From: Lichenibacterium ramalinae
GTDB lineage: Bacteria; Pseudomonadota; Alphaproteobacteria; Rhizobiales; Beijerinckiaceae
Length of the DNA: 64,000 nt
Assembly (NCBI RefSeq): GCF_004137085.1
Contig: NZ_QYBC01000022.1
Coordinates: forward strand, 1-64,000
Direction of reading: 5' to 3'
Each line of letters opens with the position of its first letter. Position 1 is the stretch's first letter. The translations under genes were made by a program, and so were the position numbers. Positions 28,275 through 37,428 of the stretch are shown one piece after another. A model generated the notes under the pieces. The model saw nothing but the letters and a program-made list of their open reading frames with translations, ran no database searches and was not told where the DNA came from.

Positions 28275-29403
28275 TCACTCGACATCCTCGACCACGACGG
28301 TGCGGCCCGACAGGCGCTGGGCCAGCGAGGCCTCCATGAAGTCGTCGAGGTCGCCGTCGAGCACGTCGTCGGGCGTGCCGGAGGTCCGGCCGGTGCGCAG
28401 GTCCTTCACCAGCTGATAGGGCTGGAGCACGTAGGACCGGATCTGGTGACCCCAGCCGACATCGGTCTTGGAGGCCGCGTCGGCATTGGCCTTGGCCTCC
28501 TGCTTCTCGAGCTCGAGTTCGTAGAGCCGCGCCCGCAGCATGTTCCAGGCCGTGGCCCGGTTCTTGTGCTGCGAGCGCTCGCCCTGGCAGGCCACCACCA
28601 CTCCGGAGGGCACGTGGGTGATGCGCACGGCCGAGTCCGTCGTATTGACGTGCTGGCCGCCGGCGCCCGACGACCGATAGGTGTCGATGCGGCAATCGGA
28701 CTCTTTGACGTCGATCTCGATCTTGTCGTCGATCACGGGATAGACCCAGGCCGAGGCGAAGCTCGTGTGGCGCCGCGCCGCGCTGTCGAAGGGCGAGATG
28801 CGCACGAGCCGGTGCACGCCGGATTCGGTCTTGGCCCAGCCGTAGGCATTGTGGCCCTTGACCAGGATGGTGGCGGATTTGATCCCCGCCTCCTCGCCGG
28901 CGCTTTCCTCGATGATCTCGACCTTGAAGCCGCGGCGCTCGGCCCAGCGCGTGTACATGCGGAACAGCATGCGGGCCCAATCCTGCGATTCGGTGCCGCC
29001 GGCCCCGGAATGGACCTCGATATAGGCGTCGTTGCCGTCGGCCTCGCCCGACAGCAGGCTCTCGACCTGCCGCCGCTCGGCCTCGGTCCGCAGCGCCTTC
29101 AGCTGGTTCACGGCCTCGCGTTCGACTTCCGCGTCGTCCTCGTCCTCGGCGAGTTCGACGAGCGTCACGGCGTCCTCGAGTTCCCGCTCGAGCCGCGCGA
29201 CGCCGCCGAGCCGATCCTCGAGCTCGGTGCGCTCGCGCATCACCTTCTGGGCCGCGGCGGCGTCGTTCCAGAGCGCCGGGTCTTCGGATTTGGCGTTGAG
29301 TTCGGCTAGGCGCCGCGTCGCTGTATCGACGTCAAAGATGCCTCCTCAGCAGTCCCACGGACTGCTTGATCTGCTCGACGAGAGCCAGGGGTTCGGCTCG
29401 CAT
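28275..29403 (-). CDS. prfB: Peptide chain release factor 2, programmed frameshift
   Basis: RF2 (375 residues) ends translation at UGA and UAA. The codon-recognition motif SPF (LVRISPFDSA) and the catalytic GGQ (SGAGGQHVN) are present. The gene starts at the ATG at 29403 (protein MRAEPLALVE...); after 23 codons it meets an in-frame UGA inside CTTTGAC, where ribosomes slip +1 and read Asp, continuing VDTATRRLAEL and on through the main frame. An AGGAGG stimulator stands directly upstream. This is the classical autoregulation: low RF2 favours slippage. Annotating only the zero-frame part would lose the first ~55 residues. The CDS therefore spans two frames and has one extra base. Confidence 0.95.
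29331..29346 (-). promoter_or_regulatory. prfB +1 frameshift site
   Basis: On the minus strand: AGGAGG (29346-29341), CAT, then CTTTGAC (29337-29331). The stop TGA occupies 29334-29332. Same layout as E. coli prfB. Confidence 0.93.
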
Positions 29404-29727
29404 GATGGGTCACTTCCGTCGCTGTCTTGGGGTCCCACGGGACCGGAGGGCGAGAGATAGAGGGGGTGGGGGGCGGTGTCCAGGCGGGGACCGAGCGGGC
29501 CGCCGCGGGGTCGGTCGCGTTCAAGGGTTTCGGCGCCCGGGCCGCCTCGCGGCGCCGCCCTCGCCCGGTTCCGGTCATGGCGCGCCGGCAGGTGTCGTCC
29601 CACGGCTCCGAACCACCGTCGCAGCGGTGGTTTGGACAGATCGTGGCCACGGCGCCTATCATGCCGCCAGGCCGACCCCGCCCGCCGCCGGCGTGGTCCG
29701 CAGTCGAACGGAGTCGGGGAGCATCGC
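29404..29727. promoter_or_regulatory. Divergent intergenic region with palindrome
   Basis: Gap between prfB and the first glycosyltransferase. It holds a perfect 8-bp palindrome with 6-base spacer, AACCACCG (29611-29618) and CGGTGGTT (29625-29632), touching a possible -35 TTGGAC (29632-29637) and -10 TATCAT (29657-29662, long 19-base spacer). This looks like an operator and promoter for the + strand glycan genes. No gene is seen in the gap. Confidence 0.5.
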
Positions 29728-31497
29728 GTGATCCAACCGCATGGCGAACCGGAGGTCGCCAACATCCGTCCCGCTTCGCTCATGGCGACCGGCGTCTTCG
29801 ACCCGGCCTGGTATCGCGACAGCTACCTGGCCGGATCGGGATGGACCGGCACGCCCGAGGCGCATTTCAAGGCCGAGGGTGCCTGGCTGGGATACCGGCC
29901 GAACAGGTTCTTCGACACCCGGCACTACCTCGCCCTTTTCCCCGCCCTCCGCGCGTCCGGCTCCGATCCGCTCACCCACTACCTGAGCCACGGGGAGCGG
30001 AACGGCGCGACACCGAATGCTGATTTCGATCCCGCCTGGTATGCCGCGACCTATCCCTCGCATCGCACCAACGCCTGGGGCCCGTTCGCGCATTTCTGCG
30101 CCTTCGGGTGGCGGCTGGGTCTGGCGACCTGTCCCGGCCAGGTCGACCGCACCGAACAGATCGCCTGCGAGATGAAGGCGGATGGCCTGTTCGATCCGGA
30201 CCTCTACCGTCGCCTCAACCCGGACATCGCCGCGGCCGGCGTCGATCCCCTCCGCCACTACGTCGAGCACGGCAGCCGGGAGGGCCGGCAGCCTCATCCG
30301 CTCATCGACGTCGGGTTCTACCTCGACCAGATCCCGCTCAAGCACGGCGGCGAGGACAATGTCCTTTGGCATTACGCAAGGGTCGGTTCGCAGTTGGACC
30401 TCGACCCGAACGGCTGGTTCGACAACGCCTGGTACAAACGCCGGTACGGCTCCATCATGCGATCGGGCGAAACGCCCCTGGCGCACTTTACCCGCGTCGG
30501 GGGCTTCAGGACCAACCCGTCGATGTTCTTCGACGCCGTGCGGTACCGCCGCTCATATGGCCCGCTGGCACCCGGCATTGATCCCCTGTCCGACTTCCTG
30601 CTGACGGGCATGGATCTGGGGCGGCCGACCTACACGGTGCAGGACGACGCGGTCGAGCGGAGCCGAGCGACGTCGGCGCAGATGACCTGCATCAAGGAGG
30701 GGTCGCTGGGCGGGCGGCCGACGGCCCTGCTCGTGACCTTCGCGGCCCAGGGGCGTATCAAGGGCCATGTCCCCGGCTACGTCGAGGCCTGGCGGCGCCA
30801 GGGTGTCGACGTCGTGCTCATCGTGGCTGCGCCGCAGCGCACGACGGCGATGCCGGCGAGCCTGCTGGACCGGTGCAGCGCCGTCTACCTGCGCGAGAAC
30901 ACGGGCTTCGATTTCGCGGCATGGGCCCATGTCATCGAACGACGACCCGACATCCTCGACGCGCCGACCCTGTACCTGACCAATGACAGCATCGTCGGGC
31001 CGATCGACGATGCCGCGTTCGGGAGTCTGATGCAGGCGATCGAATCCGACGCGGCCGACGTCGTCGGGTTGACCGACAACCGGCACCACGCGTGGCATCT
31101 CCAGAGCTTCTTCCTGGCGATCAAGCGGCCCTGCCTGGCGTCCGACGCCTTCCGCGAGTTCTGGAAGGACGTCGTCAACAGAGTCAGCAAGGAGGCGGTC
31201 ATCACCGCCTACGAACTGACCTTGACGGCACGCCTCGTGGCGGCGGGCTTCTCCGCCAAGGCGCTGTTCCCGATGCAGTCCCGGCATGCCTTCGAGGGCA
31301 ATCGCACGGTCCTGGCTTGGAGGAAGCTCGCCGACAGCGGCCTGCCGTTCGTCAAGGCCTCCCTGCTGATCGGTGAACAGAGGACGGCGGCCGAAGCCGA
31401 CGTGCGGGCCTTCTTGAACGACCGCGGCTTCGACACCTCCTGTTTCGACCCCGGCTTCGAGCACACGGGACCGCTGGTGGACGCCTCGCTCGGTTGA
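29728..31497 (+). CDS. Repeat-array protein with RgpF-like domain
   Basis: A 589-residue protein for surface glycan assembly. Residues ~22-310 carry seven copies of a repeat with F-D-x-x-W/x-Y at its start and P-L-x-H-Y/F near its end (VFDPAWY, FFDTRHY, DFDPAWY, LFDPDLY, LIDVGFY, WFDNAWY, FFDAVRY). Residues ~325-585 resemble the rhamnan synthesis F family: RENTGFDFAAWAHV, YLTNDSIVGP, HLQSFFLAIKR, VITAYELTLT. This part is close to the same region of the next gene, so the two are paralogues. No GT4 domain follows here, unlike the neighbour. Start: GTG at 29728 with GGGGAG 6 bases before; the longer frame is Arg-rich noise. Function of the repeats is unknown. Confidence 0.82.
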   Translation: MIQPHGEPEVANIRPASLMATGVFDPAWYRDSYLAGSGWTGTPEAHFKAEGAWLGYRPNRFFDTRHYLALFPALRASGSDPLTHYLSHGERNGATPNADFDPAWYAATYPSHRTNAWGPFAHFCAFGWRLGLATCPGQVDRTEQIACEMKADGLFDPDLYRRLNPDIAAAGVDPLRHYVEHGSREGRQPHPLIDVGFYLDQIPLKHGGEDNVLWHYARVGSQLDLDPNGWFDNAWYKRRYGSIMRSGETPLAHFTRVGGFRTNPSMFFDAVRYRRSYGPLAPGIDPLSDFLLTGMDLGRPTYTVQDDAVERSRATSAQMTCIKEGSLGGRPTALLVTFAAQGRIKGHVPGYVEAWRRQGVDVVLIVAAPQRTTAMPASLLDRCSAVYLRENTGFDFAAWAHVIERRPDILDAPTLYLTNDSIVGPIDDAAFGSLMQAIESDAADVVGLTDNRHHAWHLQSFFLAIKRPCLASDAFREFWKDVVNRVSKEAVITAYELTLTARLVAAGFSAKALFPMQSRHAFEGNRTVLAWRKLADSGLPFVKASLLIGEQRTAAEADVRAFLNDRGFDTSCFDPGFEHTGPLVDASLG

Positions 31498-31782
31498 CGT
31501 CGCCGACCCCATGCGGCGGCTTTCGATCCGGCGCGGATCAGCCAGGTGGCGGAAGCGCTCCGGGGCCGTGATGGGCCGAGCGGCCCGGAGCGACCCCCGG
31601 GGCGGCCACTGTTGCCGGGTCCGAAACCAGCGTGTTAGAGCCTGCAGGCCCGCGGGCCACTCACCCGGAGCGACCCCGGCAGGACACCGGATCGACGTCG
31701 CCGTCAAGCCTTCCGGCGCGCTCGCGCGAAGGCCGGCCGAGGGCGGAACCCCCCACGCGATGAGCGGAGTGCAGGACGCCTG

Positions 31783-34700
31783 ATGAGCACGTCGGACCTT
31801 TCATCTCCTCTCCGCGACCTCATCTCCGGCACCCCGTCGCGCGCCGCGCGCTTGGCCTATCTCGCCGCCTCGCCGCTGTTCGACGCGCGATGGTACCTGG
31901 AACAATACCCGGACCTGGCCGGATCGGGCGTGGATGCGGTCGAACATTTCCTCGATTGCGGCGGCTTCGAGGGCCGGTATCCGCATCCCCTGTTCCACAG
32001 CGACTTCTACCTGGAGCAGAACCCCGACGTTCGTGGGACGACGTCGAACCCGCTCATCCACTATCTCGAGCGTGGCGCCGCGGAAGGCCGCGATCCGAAT
32101 CCACTGTTCGATACGGATTGGTATGTCGCGCGATACATGCGTCAAGCGCCCTACGCCACCAATCCGCTGGAACACTACCTGTTCCACCCGGACAACGACG
32201 CATCGCTGCTGTTTCATTCACGGTGGTATCGTCACAACGCGATGCAGTCGGTCCGGCCCGACGAGCATCCCCTGGTCCATTACTTCCGGCAGGGGCGCGA
32301 TGCGGGCGCATTGTGCAACGATGGGAACATGCCCGACATGGGCAACGTCTCCTATCAGATCCTGATGTCTGGCCTCTTCGACGCCGAGTTCTACCTGGAG
32401 ACCTATGCGGACGTGGCCGCCGCTGGCTTCGACCCCTTCGGCCACTACATGCAGATCGGCTACAAGGAAGGGCGGATACCGAACCTGCTGCTCGATATCG
32501 AGTATTATTTCACGCAGGTTCCAGAATCGGAACGGGAGGGGATGAACCCCCTGGCTCACTTCTTCGAGCGGGGGGCGGCTCTCGATCTCAATCCGAACTA
32601 TTTCTTCGACACCGCTTGGTACAAGGCGGAATATCCGGCCTGCGGCCTCGAGGGGTCGAACCCCCTGGCTCACTTCCTGAAGGACGGTGGCTGGTCGGCG
32701 AACCCTTCGCCCCGCTTCGACGCCGGATGGTACCTCACCCAACACGAAGACGTGGCGCGGGCCGGCCTCAACCCGCTCAAGCACTACCTTTGGACCGGCA
32801 TGAACGAGGGCCGCGCCGCCCGGCGGGTGAAGCCCGCCCGCAGCGCGGTCGCCCACGTGTCGGACGCCAAGCTCGTCATCGTCAAGGCTCGCGCGCAGCG
32901 CGGTCGGCGCACCGCCCTGCTCGTCACCCATTCCGCGCGAGGGACGTTGAAGGGGCATCTCCAGCAGATGGTCGACGGCTATCGGCGCGCCGACGTCGAC
33001 GTCGTGCTCATCGTCGCCGCGGACCGTCGTCGCACCGCCATACCGCAGTCCATCGTCGATGCGTGCCAGGCCGTCTACGTGCGGGAGAACATCGGTTTCG
33101 ATTTCGGCGCCTGGGCCCACGTCCTCCGGTCCGACGACACGCTCCTCGACAGCGACCTGCTCGTCCTCACCAACGACAGCCTGCTGGGCCCGCTGGACCC
33201 GGAACAGCTGACGGCGATCTTCGACCGCATCTCGGAATCGCAGGCGGACGTCGTCGGGCTGACGGAAAACACCTTCTACGCGAAACACGTCCAAAGCTTC
33301 TTCCTGGCACTGAAGCGCAGATGCCTGTCGTCCTACGGGTTCAACCGCTACCTCGCCGCCATCGTCGACCTCGAGACCAAGAACGAGGTGATCACGACCT
33401 ATGAACTCACGTTCTCGAGCCGGATGAAGGCCGAAGGCCTCCGACAGGAGGTGCTGTTCGCGGGCGCGGAAGCCGATGTGGCGCGAGCCGGAAACAACCG
33501 CATGATCTTCGAGTGGCGGGCGTTGCTCGACGAAGGCCTCCCCTTCGTGAAGGCGTCGCTGGTGTTGGGCGAGCACAGGTCGCTCGGCGAAGCCGACGTG
33601 CGGGCCGAACTGGCGTCGCGCGGCTTCGATGTCGGCCTGCTGGAGGCCACGCACCGCTACCCAGGTCCGCTGGTCTGGGCCGACCTCGACGGGCCATCCC
33701 AGCCCAACCGCGTGCCGCGCGTCGCTTTCTTCGGCCCGCCCAACGTGGCGAACGGCCTCGGGATGGCCAGCCGCGGCTACGTGAAGGCCCTGCACCGCAC
33801 GGGTTGGCCGTTGAACCTGCATCCGATCGAACGCCCGTTCCACATCCACGCCAAGACAGCGCCGAGCTGGCAGGCCCGCAGTTTCTCCGGCCCGGCGGAT
33901 CTGGCGCTCGTCCATTTCAACGGCGACAGCTGGGATGCCCTCCTCACCCCGCAGCAGCGACGCGAGATCGACGCCGCCCGCCTGAAGGTCGGGCTCTTCG
34001 TCTGGGAAACCTCCTTCGTCCCGGACGACTGGCTGCCGACCATCGACGAACTCGACGCCATCTGGGTGCCGACGGCCTTCTGCGCCGACATCCTGCGCTC
34101 CGTCACGGGGATCCCCGTCCACGTCGTGCCCTACGTCGTCGAAAACGAGCCTGCCCCGCCCGCAGAGACTTCTGCCGCGGTCGAGACCTGCCGGAGCTTC
34201 GGTCTCGCCCCGCAGAAACGGCACATCCTCTATGCCTTCGACGGATCGAGCTTCCTGGCGCGCAAGAATCCGCAGGTGCTGATCAGGGCCTTCCGTGCTG
34301 CCGGCCTTGCGCGGGCGGGCTGGCAATTGGTGCTCAAGACCAAGCACGTCTTCGACCTTCCGACCGAGGGACGTGCGTTGCTCGACCTCGTCGGGACCGC
34401 CGGAGACGTCGTCGTCATCGACCAGCCCTTGAGCCGTACGGATCTGGCGGCGCTCTTCGCCCTCTGCCCCATCTACGCCTCCTCGCACGCCTCCGAAGGC
34501 TTCGGCCTCACCATCGCCGAAGCCATGGAGATGGGGAAAGTCGTGGTCGCCACCGACTATGGCGGGAGCCGAGACTTCCTCGACCCGAGCTGCGGCTTTC
34601 CCGTCAAGGCGAGGGAGGTCGCCCTCGAGCAGAGCCACGGTCCCTACCTGCGCGGCGCCGTCTGGGGCGAGATCGACGAGGAAGCGCTCGCCGCAGCCCT

Positions 34701-34854
34701 TCGGGAAGCCGTCGAGAGCGTCGTGAGCGGAGCCGCGGCCGAGATCGGCACCGCGGCGCGCTCGCGCATCCGCGCGGACCTGTCGGTCGCGGCCGTCGCC
34801 GCCGCGATGGCGGCCAGCTTCGAGCGCCTGTCCGCCGGTGGACCGAGCCGGTGA
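31783..34854 (+). CDS. Repeat-array RgpF-like/GT4 glycosyltransferase
   Basis: 1023 residues in three parts. Residues ~31-345: eight copies of a repeat of period ~38 (LFDARWY, LFHSDFY, LFDTDWY, LFHSRWY, LFDAEFY, LLDIEYY, FFDTAWY, RFDAGWY). Residues ~370-640: RgpF-like domain with RENIGFDFGAWAHV, LTNDSLLGPLD and HVQSFFLALKRR. Residues ~640-1015: GT4 glycosyltransferase with FVWETSFVPDDW, SSFLARKNPQVLI and the E-x7-E motif in SEGFGLTIAEAMEMG. Probably a cytoplasmic enzyme adding more than one sugar to a surface polysaccharide. It follows its paralogue after a 285-base gap in which I see no gene or clear promoter. The donor sugar is unknown. Confidence 0.85.
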   Translation: MSTSDLSSPLRDLISGTPSRAARLAYLAASPLFDARWYLEQYPDLAGSGVDAVEHFLDCGGFEGRYPHPLFHSDFYLEQNPDVRGTTSNPLIHYLERGAAEGRDPNPLFDTDWYVARYMRQAPYATNPLEHYLFHPDNDASLLFHSRWYRHNAMQSVRPDEHPLVHYFRQGRDAGALCNDGNMPDMGNVSYQILMSGLFDAEFYLETYADVAAAGFDPFGHYMQIGYKEGRIPNLLLDIEYYFTQVPESEREGMNPLAHFFERGAALDLNPNYFFDTAWYKAEYPACGLEGSNPLAHFLKDGGWSANPSPRFDAGWYLTQHEDVARAGLNPLKHYLWTGMNEGRAARRVKPARSAVAHVSDAKLVIVKARAQRGRRTALLVTHSARGTLKGHLQQMVDGYRRADVDVVLIVAADRRRTAIPQSIVDACQAVYVRENIGFDFGAWAHVLRSDDTLLDSDLLVLTNDSLLGPLDPEQLTAIFDRISESQADVVGLTENTFYAKHVQSFFLALKRRCLSSYGFNRYLAAIVDLETKNEVITTYELTFSSRMKAEGLRQEVLFAGAEADVARAGNNRMIFEWRALLDEGLPFVKASLVLGEHRSLGEADVRAELASRGFDVGLLEATHRYPGPLVWADLDGPSQPNRVPRVAFFGPPNVANGLGMASRGYVKALHRTGWPLNLHPIERPFHIHAKTAPSWQARSFSGPADLALVHFNGDSWDALLTPQQRREIDAARLKVGLFVWETSFVPDDWLPTIDELDAIWVPTAFCADILRSVTGIPVHVVPYVVENEPAPPAETSAAVETCRSFGLAPQKRHILYAFDGSSFLARKNPQVLIRAFRAAGLARAGWQLVLKTKHVFDLPTEGRALLDLVGTAGDVVVIDQPLSRTDLAALFALCPIYASSHASEGFGLTIAEAMEMGKVVVATDYGGSRDFLDPSCGFPVKAREVALEQSHGPYLRGAVWGEIDEEALAAALREAVESVVSGAAAEIGTAARSRIRADLSVAAVAAAMAASFERLSAGGPSR

Positions 34855-34914
34855 TGCCGCTGCCAGGATGGCGCGAAGGGCGTCCGCGGCGCCCGACCTC
34901 GACCTGAAGCCTCG

Positions 34915-36483
34915 ATGAGCAACATTGTCCGCATGTCGCACTACACCCTCCACCCGTCCTGGTCCGAAGCTTGGCCGAACGACATCGTGCCGCTTCCGCT
35001 GGGACGTGATCACCTCCCGATCGAGCCGGCCCGCCTGGCACGCTTTCCAGGGTCGCGCGTCCACGTCTTCTTCGTCGCTCCGGAGACGAGCGCCGTGCGT
35101 CCCGATGCCGTCGCGCTCGCGCGGCGCTTCCTGGCGGAGCGTCCGGACGTCGGCATTTTCTATGCCGACGATGCCGTGGTGGCGTCGGACGGCGGCATCG
35201 AGAGCGTGCATTGCAAGCCGTCGTTCAACATGGCCCTCATGCTGGCCGACGACTACATGGCGTTTCCCCTGCTGATCCGGGCGGAAGTGTTCGCCAAGGT
35301 CGCGATGAGGTCGGAGCCCGATATCCAGGGGGCGGCCTGGTACCGCTTCTGCCTGGATGCCTTGGCGGCGGGGATCGGCATCGACCGCATCCCCCACACC
35401 CTGTTGGCGTCGCCCACGCCGCGCCCGAAGGCGCCGAGCGGGCCCCGCGCCGAGACCGCGTCCCGGTGGTTGATCGAAACCGGTCAGCCGCTGACCCTGC
35501 AGGCGGGCCGCGTCGCGGGGACGACAGGCCTCCGGCGCGTCTTCGCCGAGCATCCCGCCGTGACGCTGGTGATCCCCACGCGGCAGAGCGCGCCCGTCGA
35601 CGACGATGGGCGCCAGGGGCGGCCCTTCATCGTCAACTTCCTGGATAGCCTCGGCCGCAGCACCTATCCGTTGGATCGCGTGACGGTCCTCGTCGGCGAC
35701 GACGAAGCCGACGACACCGTCTATGCGGGGCGTGACGATCGCTTCGCGCTGAAGCGGATCGTCACGAGGCTGGCGCCGGGCGAGCGGTTCAACTACGCGG
35801 CCAAGATGAACCGGCTTTGGCGCGCCGCCGAGACCGACCTCATGGTGCTGATGAACGACGACATCGGCGTCGGAACACCGGACTGGATCGAGGCGCTGCT
35901 GACCTTCGCCATGGATCCCGACGTGGGCGGCGTCGGGGCGCGGTTGCTGTTTCCGGACGGCCGCCTGCAGCACGCCGGCATGTTCGGCGGGATCTTCGGC
36001 GTCTGCGCCCATCCCTGGTACATGCTGCCGGCGGAGGCCCCCACCTACGACGGGTGGGCGCAGACGCATCGGGACTGCTCGGCCGTGACCGGGGCCGTCT
36101 TCGCGACGCGGCGGGCACCGATGGAGGCCGTCGACGGCTTCGACGAGGGGTTCAGCCTCGATTTCAACGATGTCGACCTGTGTTTCAAGATGCGGATGCT
36201 GGGGTACCGCATCGTCTACACCCCGTTCGCCGAGATGACGCATTACGAGAAGGCGTCGCGCCGCAGCGAATTCGCCCCGGGCGACCAGGTTGCGCGCTAC
36301 CTGCGGAAGTGGGCGGACGTGCTGGCCGACGACCCGATGTCCAGCCCGCAATTGCGCGACGACACCGACCGGGTCGCGCCCCGCACGACGGCGTCGGCCT
36401 GGGTGCGCGAACGCCCCGACCTCTTTACCGCCGCTCGCGGAACCGACGCGACGGACCCGCGCTCTGCCCGAGAGGGCCTTTGA
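34915..36483 (+). CDS. Glycosyltransferase family 2 protein
   Basis: 522 residues with a GT-A fold. The N-terminal third looks like a partial first domain (VGIFYADDAVV, KPSFNMALMLADDYMAF), as seen in large O-antigen glycosyltransferases. The second, complete GT2 domain starts near AVTLVIPTR and has the metal-binding MVLMNDDIGV, GVGARLLFPDGRLQHAG, and the acceptor-side block DEGFSLDFNDVDLCFKMRMLG. The latter two are typical of rhamnosyltransferase-like GT2 enzymes. Third gene of the + strand group; it ends tail-to-tail with the next - strand operon, 172 bases away, in which nothing is recognised. Confidence 0.85.
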   Translation: MSNIVRMSHYTLHPSWSEAWPNDIVPLPLGRDHLPIEPARLARFPGSRVHVFFVAPETSAVRPDAVALARRFLAERPDVGIFYADDAVVASDGGIESVHCKPSFNMALMLADDYMAFPLLIRAEVFAKVAMRSEPDIQGAAWYRFCLDALAAGIGIDRIPHTLLASPTPRPKAPSGPRAETASRWLIETGQPLTLQAGRVAGTTGLRRVFAEHPAVTLVIPTRQSAPVDDDGRQGRPFIVNFLDSLGRSTYPLDRVTVLVGDDEADDTVYAGRDDRFALKRIVTRLAPGERFNYAAKMNRLWRAAETDLMVLMNDDIGVGTPDWIEALLTFAMDPDVGGVGARLLFPDGRLQHAGMFGGIFGVCAHPWYMLPAEAPTYDGWAQTHRDCSAVTGAVFATRRAPMEAVDGFDEGFSLDFNDVDLCFKMRMLGYRIVYTPFAEMTHYEKASRRSEFAPGDQVARYLRKWADVLADDPMSSPQLRDDTDRVAPRTTASAWVRERPDLFTAARGTDATDPRSAREGL

Positions 36484-36655
36484 CACGGGCTCGCGATCGA
36501 GAGCCGGCGTAGGTCGGCTGCGGCCTGACGCAAGCGGAGGCTGACGGCCATGCCTGGAGCAGTATCGGCTTGCTCCGAGCCGCCTTGGCCACGTCAAGCC
36601 GATGACACTGCCTGCGGTTCGAAGTTGGAGCGAATTCACCGAAGGCGAAAGCGCC

Positions 36656-37420
36656 TTAGCTGAAGGTCAGCCAGGGATGGCGGTAGGTCAACTGGACCTT
36701 CAGGGCTTCGGTCGCGGCCTGCGTGTCGCTGCGCAGCATCGAGGTGCCGTGCACCCGGTAGCGACACAGGATTTCCGGGACGTAGAGCCCCGTCATCCTG
36801 GCCTCCACGAACTTGCACCAAAGGTCGAAGTCTTCCCAACCGCCCTCGAGATGCGTGTAGCCGCCGACCTGGCTCCAGGAGCGCACCCTGATGAGCGCCA
36901 TGGCGTCCACGTAGTTGCCGCGCTGAAAGCGGCGCCGGCTCCACACGTCGGCCTGGCCGACGCCCTGCTGGTCCCCGAACAACTCCAGTTGCGAATAGGC
37001 CGCGTCCCGGTCCTCGTCGCGCGCCGCGCGATGCAGGACATCCAGCGCCCGGGGATAGATCAGGTTGTCGGCGTCCAGGACGAAGACGTGGTCGGTCCGG
37101 GCCTGCGAGAATGCGGTGTTGCGTGCTGCCGCGAGCCCGGCGTTGTGGCTGTGCCGGAACAAAGCGAGGCGGTCGAAACGCTCCGCGTGACGATCCATCC
37201 AGCGTCGGGCGACGTCGACGGAATCGTCGGCCGTCGAGTGATCGTCGACGACGATCACCTCGAGATGGGGATGCGTCTGCCGCGAAACCGACTCGAGGCA
37301 TTCCGCGATGAAACGCGCGTAGTGGTACAGGCTGATCGCCACCGTCACGGCGTCGGGATGCGGACGAGGGCTGTTGTCGTAGGAGACGATCAGCTCGTGA
37401 AGCGCGGGTCTCGCTGGCAT
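36656..37420 (-). CDS. Glycosyltransferase family 2 protein
   Basis: 254 residues, a compact single GT2 domain. Near the N-terminus VAISLYHYARFIAECLESVSRQT begins the nucleotide-sugar fold, followed by VIVVDDHSTADDS, the Asp motif FVLDADNLIYP and the late block LEGGWEDFDLWCKF. Likely an inverting transferase acting in the same polysaccharide pathway as its neighbours. It starts only 8 bases after the stop of the upstream gene, so the two are translated from one message. The ATG before PARPALHEL is the natural start. It is the last gene of the - strand operon. Confidence 0.87.
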   Translation of the reverse strand: MPARPALHELIVSYDNSPRPHPDAVTVAISLYHYARFIAECLESVSRQTHPHLEVIVVDDHSTADDSVDVARRWMDRHAERFDRLALFRHSHNAGLAAARNTAFSQARTDHVFVLDADNLIYPRALDVLHRAARDEDRDAAYSQLELFGDQQGVGQADVWSRRRFQRGNYVDAMALIRVRSWSQVGGYTHLEGGWEDFDLWCKFVEARMTGLYVPEILCRYRVHGTSMLRSDTQAATEALKVQLTYRHPWLTFS

Positions 37421-37428
37421 GGGGCGGC

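Noticed and set aside
31511-31783. A 90-codon frame between the two repeat-array genes, overlapping the second start by ATGA
   Set aside because: The overlap is suggestive, but the product is Arg-rich, lacks any family feature and has no ribosome site.
32218-36639. A 1473-codon minus-strand open frame under three glycosyltransferase genes
   Set aside because: Spans several real genes and their gaps, with no motif; GC3-driven absence of stops.
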